Source: Edaphochlamys debaryana (taxonomy: Eukaryota > Chlorophyta > Chlorophyceae > Chlamydomonadales). From it: DNA of 64,000 nt. The notes under the pieces were generated by a model, which worked only from the letters and a program-made list of their open reading frames with translations, made no database searches and was not told where the DNA came from. Of this stretch, positions 48,801 through 60,900 are shown piece by piece (position 1 is the stretch's first letter; each line of letters begins with the position of its first letter). The position numbers were made by a program, and so were the translations under genes. The DNA lies in NCBI GenBank assembly GCA_016858145.1, contig JAEHOE010000021.1:682001-746000 (forward strand), given 5' to 3'.

Positions 48801-49368
48801 GCTGCGAATGGCTTCTGGACCGTCTACGAAGCTCTCAAGCTGGGCGCGGGAGGGGCAGATAGCCCGCGCAGATGTTGCTTGGCTTGCAGCTTCGTCGATC
48901 ACCCCGCTAGCTAGTTATGGCAGCTTGCAACATGCGAGTTTATCCGTGATGGTGGTGTATGTGCATAGAGGTGCTCCTTGGCACAAGTGCACTCGCGTTG
49001 TTCGCGTGCAAGGACACTTGGATTTTCGGGCTCTCCTCGGCCACAGCGTATGCTGAAGTCCTGGTATAACGTTTGTGGCTTGGTGCACGAGCGAGGTGGT
49101 GCACGCGCGATTGGGCTGTGCGGTTGATGCTCCCTTTCTGGCTGGAACCGCCTCACCAATACTTGCTACTGCGTCCATTGCTACGCCCAGCCACAGTACC
49201 CCACTAGCTAGTGGCGGGGTGACAGACTGCCTTCCATCCATCGACTGGGCGGGCTTTGTTTACTGCAGCGCTTCCAGCAGCTATGTCCCTGAACGTGTCG
49301 AACTAACCCGGGAGCGCAGTCTCAGGCTGCCCTAGCTGCGATCTGGCGGCAGCCCAGCCTTCTCCGCC
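48801..49368. promoter_or_regulatory. Divergent intergenic region between genes F and G
   Basis: 568 bp between opposed start codons, so likely a bidirectional promoter. The whole block recurs at 44512-45105. No known element was recognised. Confidence 0.6.
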
Positions 49369-52300
49369 ATGGATGGAGCCTCGCACGCGCGGAGGTGCCC
49401 CCCTCGCAGCCCCGTGCCAGCTACATGCAGTCTGGGCGGTGGAGACTCACAAGAGCCGCCGTCAAAGCGGCGACGCAGGAGCTCAACGGCCCCAGCCTCT
49501 TTCCACGCGACCGCAGCGGATGTCCCCGCTGCCCCCACGCAGCCCGCAACACCAGCCCCCTCGGTTCCCTGCCGGCCCCCCACCGTGGCGGTGCTGCCAT
49601 GGACTCAGGCGCAGCAGCTGCAGCGTAGACTTCTGGTGCCTATTGAGGACGACATGGACGTGCAGGACGTGTTTGGGATCGAGGACGCGCCCAGGCCGTC
49701 GCACGCAAAGGAGCCAAAGGCGGACGCTGCAAAGGCCGCAAAGTGGAACGCTCGGCGGCGGCGCTCTGTCTACCTGAGCCCCCAGCAGCAGCCAGAGCAG
49801 GCGGCGGCTTCAGTTCCTCACAGCGGCATGATTGCGCCCGAGCTCTTTAAGGTACGCAAAGGACGCGCGCTATGTTGCTAACGGTGTCGGGTGAAAAGCT
49901 AGCTGGGGCAACGAAGATAGGGCATGGTTGTTCTCTATCTGCCCGGAAGAAGCTTGCTACCCACATGTCACAATCGTCTTCCCCTCCTTGTGCAGGCGGA
50001 GCTGCAGTCTGTTCCGGGGACCAACGCCCAGGAGTGGTAAGCTGGGCATGCTGGGCACTCTGGTCCTCTGCCGTTGCCTACCCCCGAGACAACGCGTTCC
50101 TGCGGCTCCCCTGTGCACGTGATACCTGCTTGCGCTGAAGCCTGACATGCCGGAGCGTCTCCTCCTCTCGCTCGCTGCAGGTGCACTGCTGAAGGCGGCT
50201 TCTGTGCAGCCGCCAACGCTTTCTTCGACAGCGCCGCCCTCAACCCTCACCGCCTTACGCCTGGCACTGAGGACCTGGAGGTGCGCGTGTGGCGCCTGCC
50301 GTACGCCCAGCAGTCCGACCGGAACCGGACGACCGGCGGGTCGGACTCGGAACCGGAACCGGACTCGGAGCCGAACTCAGAGCCGGATACCGACCCAGAA
50401 GACGACCTGCCCGTGATCGGGTTCTACATTGCTAAGCCGGAGGGCAGAGGCGGGGCTGCAGGGGGCGGCGGAGATGCGGGGCCCAGCAGCAGCGGCGGCG
50501 GCGGAGGCCAGGCGGCGAAGGCGCCGCACGCCTCGTACGCGCTCAGCGCTCTGGGCACAATCTGCCCAGGCGATGGGGCCGGCGGCGGTGGGGGCTCAAG
50601 CGTCAGCAGGGCGGCAAGTGGCAGTACTAGCACTACAAGCAGTGGCAGCAGCTCCGGAAGCAGCAGTGCTGCTGAGGTGTTGGAGGCGCCGCCGGATGCT
50701 GTCGAGCTCAAGTGGTTCCGGTGGAGTCAGATCGACCGCCGCTTCCCGCTTGACCGGGCGCACTGGGGCAGGTTTGGGCTGGCGAGCCACCCGCTGAGCA
50801 GGAAGGGCGAGGAGCCCGATCCCTCCTTTGACGTCGCCCTGGGCCTCAACGGCGACCCGGGGCGCAGCCACACGGTGCGCAACACGACGGGCTAGCTGAG
50901 GGAACTAGGGAACAGTGCGTTGCAGTCGAGGGTGCGGGTGGGCGCCGCTGGAGCTGCATGGTTTGCCTGTCCTCGCACGTCTCCTGTGGTCCGCACAACC
51001 CGTTCCTCCCTTGCTCCCGCAGGTACTGCTCAAGTACCAGTACAACAAGTCTCAGGGCAACTGGTAAGAGCAAGCACAGCTACTTGCGCCAATGTATACC
51101 GGTACTTGCCCGTCCTCCTTCACTCAGGTCATCGCATTCGATGGCGTGTCACCCTATCGATCTTCAATAGCCAGTACACGATTGACCTACCATCTGGGTG
51201 CCCCTGCAGGTACCTGGGCGGCGCGGAGGGCTTCTCCGGCTTCATGCGCCAGCACGTGACGCCGCACCTTCGGCGGGTGCCTGTGGCCCTGCACGGCCGC
51301 CGGGGCCTGGGGCTGCGGCCGTGGGACGCCGAGCTGTGGTGCCGACTGTGGCCCATGCAGCCCGGGGGCCAGGGAGGTCGGGACGGGCAGCCGCCCCTGC
51401 GGACCTACGGCTTCGCCATTATCCGCATGGGGGGCCCCGGGCTCACACTTATGCCGCCTCGGAGCCAGCCGGGCACGGCACACGGGGTGGCGGGCGCCAC
51501 GAGCCCTCCCTCTGGGGGCCCGCCGGCGGGGCCTGCAGCGGGCGCTACAGCGGTGGCCGAGGGCGGCAGCAGCAGACGGGCCGCAACGGCTGCAGCTGCC
51601 GTCGCGGCAGCAGAGCCAGCGGCAGGCGACCGACCGCCGGCGACAGTCCGCCGCAGCGGGATGCGGCCGACGGCTCAGGCCCAGGGCCGCCCTCGGCCGC
51701 GGGTGCACAAGCTAGCGGCTGCGGAGGCGCCTGCTGCAGTCGTGGCGACGCAAACAGCTGCCGCTGGCTCCGGAGGGGCAGGGTCGCGGTCCCAGGCCCC
51801 GGCGGCCTCCGGCGTGCCGGGCGCAGAAGGGCCTGGCGCGGGGCAGGCTCCCGACACGCAAGCGGGGGAAGCACCGGCCGCCGGCGCAGGCGGCTCCTCC
51901 GAGGCAGGGCCCAGGGCAGACGCCCCTTCGCAGCCGCCAGCAACGGCAGAGCCGCCCGTTCGCGGCCGGTGGCGGCGAGTTAACCCAGGGCCGCAGGCGG
52001 GTGGAGCTGACCTATCTGGATCCCTGCCCGCCTCCGCACCTGCCGCCTCCCAGCCGCCTGCCGGTTCCCTCCAGGCGCCGGCCGCGGGCGCCGCACCTGC
52101 CCTCGCCTCCAGCCCGGTCCCCCCCTCCGCGCCCATCGCGGACAGCGGGCCTGCGCCGGGGCCCCCTCAGCAGCTGGCGTTAGGGGGAGCATTGACTGCT
52201 GCGCACGAGGCGCAGCCCCACTCAGAGCCGTCCTCCTCCGCCGCCCTCCGCCCCCCTGCCCACCTGCTGAGCCCCGCGCACCTTGCTCCCTGGAACCCCC

Positions 52301-53448
52301 GCCTGCCGCCCCTGCCCGCCCAACCGGATGAGCTGCCCGTGTGCGGCCTGGTCTTCCCACCGGACCTGGCCCCGGCGGCAGAGGGCATGAAAGAGGAGTG
52401 GGAGGGGCGGCACCCCGGCTGGAGGAGCATGCCGGCGTATGACCAGGTGGACGCATCGGGCGCCCCCGCCCAGCTACAGCCCCTCATCGCCGCCAGCCTC
52501 CCCGTTGTGCTGGGCATTGCGGGAGAACGCCGGGGTAACCCTCTGCCCAAAGGGCCCGTGCCGGGGCCTGAGCAGGAGCAGGGGCAGGGGCAGCGGCCAG
52601 GGGCTTCAGGCTCTCCTCCCTCGCCCCTCCTACGGCTGGAGGGTGATGGGCGGGTGGTGGCGGCGAGGGCCCTCCGCCGGGGCCAGGCTCTGGGGGTGGT
52701 GGGGGGTTACGTGCTGCCTGCGCGGGACGCACAGGCGTACGCGGAGGGCGGCTTTGAGGGGTGCAGTGCGGAGGCAAGGCAGGAGCTGGACCAGCGGAGT
52801 GGTGGAGCCTGCATCGATGCGGCATGGGCACTGGTGGCGGGTGCCGCTCGGCTGCCGTACCCGGGACTGAAGCTGCCCAGGAGAGGAGCGGCGGGTGAGG
52901 CAGGGGCAGCAGGGCGAATGAGGACAAGGGAACAATTTTGCAGATGCAGTAGATGCAGGAGGGGCGCCTCTGCTAGCTGAACCCAAGCCTCCCGGTGTCC
53001 CTTGCCGCAGGCCCAGAGCCCCTGGAGCTGTCTGCCCTGGGGTACGGCAGTGTGGCGGGGGCGGCGAGGGACGTGCGGGCAGCGGCGGAGGGCGGAGCGA
53101 CCGAAGAAGCAGCCCCTGCCCCCAACTGCGAGGTAGGCCGGGGTTTGGGTGCATGGGAACGGCTGAGGAGGAGGGGCAGCGGCCTGCTTCCCTGTGAGGC
53201 CCAGCTGAGGTCTCGCAAGCTTCAACCTTAGCCTTCCCGCCTCCTGCCCCCAGGTGTTCCCCGTGTGTGTCCGGGGCCTGGCGCTGCCCGTGCTGGTGGC
53301 CCTCCGCGACGTGGGGGCGGGCGGGGAGCTGGTGTGGGAGCGGGGAGCAGAGTGGTGGGGGCGGCTGCAATTCCTGAGGAACGCCGTGGAGGGGCTAGGG
53401 GACGGGACGTGGGCGCGGAGGCTGCTGGGGATACCGGTTCAGCAGTAG
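49369..53448 (+). CDS. Cluster gene G: type I and II modules plus SET-like domain
   Basis: Exons: 49369-49851, 49996-50036, 50181-50874, 51023-51063, 51210-52894, 53011-53132, 53254-53448; 1086 aa, all phases agree. The start is in strong context. An NLS-like PPSKRRRRSS lies near residue 31. Module 1 uses micro-exon AELQSVPGTNAQEW and continues GGFCAAANAFFDSAALNPH, DLEVRVWRLPYAQQ and an acidic SEPEPDSEP stretch. Module 2 has WGRFGLASHP, FDVALGLNGDPGRSHT, micro-exon VLLKYQYNKSQGNW, GFSGFMRQHVTPHL and PLRTYGFAII. A Pro/Ala linker leads to a SET-like region at about 890-1060: GDGRVVAARALRRGQALG, GYGSVAGAARDV, APNCE and VALRDVGAGGELVWERGAEW. SET domains methylate lysines; here the usual NHSC motif is degenerate, so activity is uncertain. 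This is the most complete member of the cluster. Confidence 0.82.
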
Positions 53449-54715
53449 GCGTGAGAGGGTGTACGCGGGTGCTGTACGTTAGCCGGCTGCAGGTTAGCAC
53501 CGAACCGATGTTGATGAGACGCAAGGGCAAACTGATGCATATTAGCTGTGCTAGGGACTCAGGAGGGGCGTGGAGGGGCTGGGGGATGGACGGGGCGTGG
53601 GCGCTTGAGACTAGCTAGGGACTGGCTGCCATACATCAGGCCGAGGCCCCAGCTCCTTGCTTGCGCCTTATAACGCCCGGCCTGTATATATGCAATGCCA
53701 CCATTGCAATTTGCTGTGCCTACGGTTAGAAAACGTAGCCACACCTGGACACGTGCCGTAACCATGGTTGGGGGACGTTGATTGGCACTGGTCTCAGTCC
53801 CCGCCGGTTGGGGTGCATATCTCGTCGCGCGGCTATATCAACGGACAGGCAATCAGTACAACAGATATTGCGGTCTTGTTGTGAAAGCATTGCGCGTATT
53901 GAGGTGTTTGAGTTGATGTGTGAACGCCGTGGAGGGGCTGGGGGACGGGGCGTGGGCGCGGAGGCTACTGGGGATACCGGAATCGGGGTTGGTAGTAGAG
54001 GGATAGAGTGCACCCGGATGCGGTTAGCAGCGCTAAAATGGCATTGAGACGCAAGGTGAAACTGTATGTGTGGAATTAATGGAATGCGGCCGCCGTCTTC
54101 TGGCTAGGGGCGGGTGGAGCCCTGCGGCTGGCAGGCGGGATTGGGGCACGCTGTGAGGTCTAAGGGACGCGCCCTGCTGTGCCCACGGCACTGGATACGC
54201 CATGACTAGGGTTGTGCCATAGGCTAGAAACTAGAACATAGCCCCATGAGAGAATGCCCTATTTAGAGGGCGAAATAGGGCTGAATATAGGGCTATGTTC
54301 ATAGTTTTCTAGGGTTCTCTCCTATCGTTATGTACCTATAACTGGGTAGAAGTCGATATAGAAGGATTTCCTTTCCATTATAGGGTTAGGCGCAACCCTA
54401 GCCATGACCCCTATGAGTAGCCGAGGGGTTGCAAGGACCTGGGTCCCATACGTCATCAGGACGAGGCCCCGGCGGCCCCGGCGGCTTTAACGGCTTTACC
54501 CAGGTTGTATCTGTCGGACGAATTACAAACTGCTGTACGGCCTCCACATGCATGCCCGCCGCATGCATTCAGGAGGCCCAAGCGTGAAGTAAGAGAAACC
54601 CAGCCAAATAATGTAGTCCGGATGGTGCGTGCAGCCGCCGCCACCATACATCATAAAGGCCAACTGGAGCCAGCTATACATGGTGTGAACACAGCACGAG
54701 CCACTGTCACCCTGC
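51960..54715. repeat. Arm of a large inverted duplication (partner 37550-39650)
   Basis: The SET-coding half of gene G and its downstream flank match, in opposite orientation, the SET-coding half of gene DC and its downstream flank (37550-39650). Similarity covers exons, introns and 3' flank. Differences include the MITE at 54207-54400 and partial repeats of the last exon at 53380-54005. Confidence 0.75.
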
Positions 54716-54986
54716 CGCGGCGTTCCACCCTAGCAAGCATTGTACCCTAGCTCTGGCCCGGACCGGCCTTGCTTCTGCTCAATCTCCCGTCAACTCCAGC
54801 CTTCACAATAACTAGGAGCAGTGTCCTCGGAGGTGCGTGGCGGGGAGTAGTGTATGTCACGCGTTGATCTCTAAAGCGATGTCTCTCGTGGTACCCGGCC
54901 GGGAACGTGATTATACGTCCATGACCTAAGCAGCGTGAGGCCGCCAGCATAGTGTTGTCGACGCGAGCTCGTTCAAGACAAGATGC
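53449..54986. other. Gene G 3' flank without a gene
   Basis: Contains two further partial copies of the last exon of G (53569-53601 and 53926-54005; the latter still encodes the gene DC ending ARRLLGIPESGLVVEG), the hAT-type MITE, and the outer end of the inverted duplication. Confidence 0.6.
54207..54400. mobile_element. hAT-type MITE, 194 bp
   Basis: Terminal inverted repeats tagggttgtgcc and ggcgcaacccta match at 11 of 12 positions. The element is flanked by the 8-bp direct repeat gccatgac (54199-54206 and 54401-54408). A subterminal inverted repeat lies inside (ctagaaactagaacatagccc against gggctatgttcatagttttctag). The interior is AT-rich compared with the surroundings and has no coding capacity. 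The related arm behind gene DC has one gccatgac (37920-37927, minus strand) and no element. TAGGG termini with 8-bp target duplications are typical of hAT elements. Confidence 0.85.
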
Positions 54987-57900
54987 TTAACCCTGCACAC
55001 GCGGGTGAGGGGTGAGCCCATGCATGCGTAGGATCAAGAAAGGTGAGGAGGTAAGCGCTTACCGTGAGGTTGCAATTTCCGTTGCCGTCACACTTGAAGC
55101 CAGATGCGCAATGAAAGTCAGCAGTACACTGGCGGCAATACCCGTAGTAAGCCGAGCAGTATCTGCCATATGCCGATGATGCGCAGTCCCTGTCAGTCTG
55201 ACATTCAACGCAGACAACCCGGCCACCACTGCACGAAAGGCCGCATATCCAGCAGGTTAATTTCAAGTCGTCTCAAGCGGGTCATGCATCAGTGGGTGTT
55301 TAGCCCATCTATGCTTGGGCATGCCCAGGGTGCAGTCAAGGGGACCCGCGCGCGCTACTTACTAGTAGGGCAGAGGGCCGCAGATGCCCGTTAAGCATTC
55401 ATATGACGCGGTGCAGTCGATTCGGTCGCCCTTGACGAACTGGCAGCTGAAGGTGTTGGGGTCGCAGTACTGAGCCACGGTGAACTTAACCGGGCATTGG
55501 CTGTGCGACGTACACTCGACGCACCTGCAAGGCACGCGCGTCACAAGTCATGCATCGGCCCCTGAAACCGCCGTACGTCCGCAGTACGCAGGCAAGCTTA
55601 CCGGCCTCCCGCACAATTTCCAGACAAACACTGATTTGCTGAAGTGCAGCCAGCATTGAGCTCGCGTTTCGGCAGGCAGGCTACGCCGAAGCAGAACTCT
55701 GAACTCTCGCACTGAGTGTCGTCTGAATTTGCGCAGAGGGGCACGTTACGGATTCCACCGCTGCGGACCAGGCCCACTTTGTAGCGGCCGCCTGCTGCTG
55801 AAGAAGCCTGTGGGGAAAGGAGACACGGGAGACGAGGTAACGCGAAAAGCAAGGCCAGCAAATGCGACAAGCCTGTGGGGAGTTAGACCAGCGTGTCAGT
55901 AGAGTGATTGTATTTTTTTCCAGCGGACAATTGCGCACGCACACCCACTCTGAAGACGATGCCATCCACAGTCACTCCGTTGTACAGGTCATTGACATCG
56001 GTTGAAAATTCCTGAACCCTGCCTCCATTCTGTTGGTTGAAAGTGTTGATGTAGTCAATGGCTGTCCTGGTCGAGCTCTTAAATCTGACCGGGATGTTGT
56101 TGCTTCCCAGCAGCAGGAGTGCCCAGTCGGTTGCGCGCAGGTGGGCCTGCGGCGGTGCAACGGCCTGCTTCCTCAGCACGTGTGCATACACAAAGCAGCT
56201 GGCACTTGTGCGAGCTGACTCACATGGAGAGCCACAGTCGCTGTTGCTAATGGGGTAATATCAATGAAGCGCGCAAGCACGCTGGACAGAGGTGTGCCTT
56301 CCGTCTGGGGAGCGTCAGCAGTAAGGGGCACGCGCACGCACGCTGCTCAGCGGCACACAATCCACCAAAACAAGCATTGCCGATGCGAGAGGGTAGGGGC
56401 GTCTTGCTTGTCCTTACCTTGATAGAGCTGACCACGTCCACATATAACCTCGCACTTCCCAATGCAGCTCTGATGTCGATCTCGCTGCTGCTTAGGATCT
56501 GCCAGGTGAGAAGGTGTCAGGACGGAGTGGCGGGTGCATTATCCCTTGCCCCCTTTACCCCCTTTCCTCCCTTCCCCACTTCACAGCTCGCCTGCCAGTA
56601 CATGCTGACTTGGCCAGCAGTAAGACCGGCACCGGGACCTCCAATCTGGAGGGTTCCAAACGAGGATGACGTGCCAGTCCCGTATAAATCGCACGCTATG
56701 ATGGGAAATGATCCAGCGGTGTCTAGAACGACTTCGTGGTCGCTGTACTGGTTGCCGGCAAGCACATCATCGCTGCTTGCATCAAGATTGACGCCCAGGG
56801 TGCCAGCGCCCTTGAACGCCAGAGAGACAAGCCCATACCAGACCACTTTTAATTGGATGTCTGCAACTGATTGGGCGTGGGCATGAATGCTCTGCACCGC
56901 CAGCACCAGAGAAGGGCTGCCAGTTGAGTCCCACAACTGCAGCACGCAGTTGGGCGAAATGGGGACGCGGGCGAGAGATAAGCATGGCAAGCTTACTTGC
57001 TTATGAGACTATAAGACTAGTGGGAAAAGGTTCAAATGCGCAAGGCCCACTTACCGGCTGCAGGGAGCTCTGGGTGAAGCTCTGTTGCCAAGAAAAGCCT
57101 ATGAACCTGGGCCGCAGCGTCATGTAGGCGAGTTGCATGCTGACACCTGCGTGCATGCACCCTCGGCAACTGAAAACGAGGAGCTAATACTGCGCTACCA
57201 AGCAACCAGTAAAATGAAACTCACCGGCAAGACCAAACCAATACTCCTGGCCAGCTTCGTCGCAAGGCCTGATCGCCACGCATACGGCCGTCGAATCCAA
57301 ACCCTTGCCGAAAGTGAGGAAGCGCTTTGCCGGGTTCATCCCACGGACCGGCAGCACGCTGCAGGCTTCGGCCAGGGCGTCGCTATTTATCCAGTCTGGG
57401 GATCCAGCCCGGAAACCCGCGATGGTGGTAATATCTGACTCCGTCCACACTACGCCGCCTAGCCTCACTAGGCCGTCCCTGCTAAGCAGGTTAGCGTTCC
57501 TTATGAGAGCGGGGATCGAAAGGGTTGGAAGGCCGGTAATGTTCGGGACGCTCAAGCTGTCGACACTGCAGCCTGTCACAGAAGACGGAGCTGTAGAGAG
57601 CAACAAGGGGCGGGGGGGTGGTGGGAGGGGCAAAGGATATATAGTTGATGCACGCCGGCCTAGCCTGCCCCTTGTCCGGTACGTGGTCATGCTCAGCAAG
57701 TAAGCATGCTGCTATGCGTAGAGTCAAACTCTGGGCCCTGAGTTAGCTTCACTCAGGCGAATAGTGCGACCTCACCTCGGATGTAGGTGCCCAGGCAGCC
57801 GTACTTCATGCTGCTGTCACTCCTATCGAACATCTCGCCTGTGCTGCTATACTTGAGGCAGTAGGAGGGAGGGTAGTCGACGCCGCCGCCCCAGAGGTTG

Positions 57901-60900
57901 AACGCCTGGCATTGTGGGTTGGCATTGCACGCCGCTGCCACGTCGTAAACGGAAGCTCCGTCCCGTTCACTGCAGCTGATGTCGTACCACTGTAAGTCCA
58001 TGTGCTTATAGAATATGAAGCCCGGCACAAATGGGCAGTCCAATGTGTAAGGGGTACCTGGGAGCAAAGTGGGCGGGGAAGGACATTAAGAACACCAGCA
58101 AATAAAGTGTGAACCATTCGTTCGTTCCTGCAGAACAAGCAACCTGCATGCGGGGTGCGCTTGTACGGCGGCTTGTACGGCGGCTTGTGCGTGCCGGTAC
58201 TGTTATGCTAGGTATATATGCACGCCTGCCAGTTCCACACTCACCATAATTGTCGCAAAACATCGAGTTATACGATGTGATGTAATCTGCGTCTGGAAGT
58301 GAGCCGTATGACGTGCCAGGGATGACGTCGTACTTATCAAGCCTGTGAGTTGCGCACAGTGCATGAAAGCATCACCATAACATGTTGATGCTTTGATGAG
58401 CTGCAGAACTTACCAGTAGCGGCATAGCTTGCCGGCTTCGCAGTTGCTGCCACTCCACAGATTCAACTGATAGGCGGGAGTTGAGCCAAAGCGGACTCCC
58501 GGCAGATAACCGTACGTCTCTTGGATTGCCCCGCAGCCGGCCTCGTCCAGCTCTGCGCGCGCAGTGGAAACATCATTAGTCCCGGCATATCTCTGGAGCT
58601 GGCTGGGCAGAGGCTCAGCTTTGTTCCAGCGTTGAACGAAGGGGGTGTAAAACAGGGGAGTGCCTCACCGAAGTATGTAGGACATCGAAGTCCATTATCT
58701 CCCCATGATGCTTGAAGGTTCAGGGGCATTGAGCCATACTCATTAGTAGCGTCAAACGGCCGCATGTTGTATCGTGAACGCCTTTGGGAAGCCGAGGCAA
58801 TAGGCACACAAATGAAGGGTTGAGAGTAGCTAGTGAAGGGGATGACCTGCTATCTATATCCCTTAGTGTACATCTGGCCGACCCTCATTCCTCTAGCTAG
58901 CTAGTTCTTCAACTCACGCATACATCTGTCAGCAGTGTCTACATACCAGCAGTGGGCAGCAGTGGGCATATGGTAGCGAAGTCAACGCATTCAAAGCCTG
59001 TGCTCACCAGTACTCGCAGATTTTCCTGGACCCGCACTTGCTTGCCCTCCACAGCCACTGTTGGTAGGCAGGAGCCCGTCCCATACTGGAGCCCGGAACA
59101 ATACCAAATGTCTCCTGAGGAAGGGTGGAATGATTTCGACTAAGCCATTGTTATCAGCCGCTCAGGCCAGGCATGCAAGTTGCTCGATTTTGCCTGTTTC
59201 AGTTCACTGACCTGTAGTGCACCGCAGCCGTCGGAGTCGAGTACTGTAGGGGCGTGCAGATGAAAGCGAGGGTTAGAGTGTTGGTAGACACATGAATGTC
59301 AGGAGACGATGGGCAAGAGAGCCCATCATCTAAGCGCAGGGAATACCGGCCAAGCCCTGCTAGCTGCTGTTTTTGCGTCGGGCTCCTGCCTGCCTACTTA
59401 CGCTCTTGCATGCGGTACAGCGAAACCGCAGATACGCCGCCACAAGTTTGCGTCGAGTCACCCGGACACGTGGCTGTGCATCCCTGACGATTGGCTCCCG
59501 GAGACATGGCCCGGGACCTTTCATTTCCGCCAAAGCATGCCGTGAGCTGCGTGCCATAGAAGAGGAACCCTGCGAGGGGCGGGGCGGGGCATGAGGAGGC
59601 AGGTGATGTGATTATAACGACCTGGATTCGCTCGGTTGACATACACAAAAACGTAAAACCAGGCCTTTCATTCCTCATCTAGACACTCACCTCGGGCGGC
59701 GGCCAGTTCACGACACCGCTCCCTGGTCATGAGAGTGGTGTTGCCGAGCAGGGTGGGGAGCCGGCGGTCGGTGGTGTCCCTGAAGCTATTAAAGCAGCCC
59801 ACGTACTCCACTGCCGAAGAGGAGCAAGCATGAGAGGGGCATGCTTGTGAAACTAACTGGGACCAGCAGGGCAATAATGGACGATTTTCCTCCCCTCGTC
59901 CCCTCCTCCCCCCACCAGCCCTCGTACGGGGGAGGAAGGGGTAAAGCGGGTCAGTCTCACCCGCGGCGATCCCGCTAATCCCGCCCGCACTCGCCTGTCA
60001 AGAACCGGAGGAGCGGTGGCCGCCCTAATACATGTGCAGAGGTTTCTATTCCCCGCCCTAGCTAAGCACGCACTCGCAGCGAGCCAGGCTCACCGTCCCG
60101 CCGATAAATGCTGTTGTACATGCTCCCGCCACACGTCTCTTCTGGTCTGCCGGAGCAGGCGACGTTGCAGGGGCCGGAAACTTGCCCAGACTTCGTAGCC
60201 CGATTCAAATCGTTTCCACCCCAGCAGTCCGTGCCCGCTTGGGTGCCGTACAGCGACAGCCCTGATCGATCAAGAAAGGCGAAAATCTATCGATTACCGC
60301 CAGCCCATGATGAAAGCGAGACCAGGTTCGACGAAGGGTATCGTTGTGGCACAGAAGTCTTGCCATACTTGCACTCCGGCCAGGGAGCTGGATGCATGGT
60401 TTAAGCAGCCTTCAACCTACTGGCAGAAGCACGTATACGTGCGGGTACGTTTAGGTGCGGGTACGTACCCGCAAATGCAGCGAGCGCCTTGCACTTAGCC
60501 GTTGACATGGCCGGGTCCGCCTGGGCAAGGCGGACGGGGAGCGCCCGCACCACCGCATCGTCTTTGTAGCAGCCAATGGGATCGTCTGCGAGGCAACCAC
60601 ATATATACATCATGGCAGCGCATAGCACAGTGTCAGCAGTTACAAATGAAATTGGGCCATGGCGCCGCCCGTACGTCTTCCTGTCTGCTGCTCACCGCCG
60701 CGGCGATACACGGTGTTGGTGAGAGGGCCACCGCAGTTCTCGAACGCATCGCCGCTGCATGCCATGGTGCCCTCCGCTGGTCCCGCGCTGGTTGCGGACA
60801 CGATGTCGATGCCTCCCCAGCACTCGAGGCCATACTGGGTGCTGTACAGAGGATAACCTGATAATGTGATCAAGGTGCACAAGCTTAGCTAGCTAGCGGC

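Noticed and set aside
54973..55062. Longer C-terminus of the matrix protein by reading through the last donor
   Set aside because: Possible, but a good GT donor at 55062 and acceptor giving Gly-TAA keep phase; kept only as an alternative.
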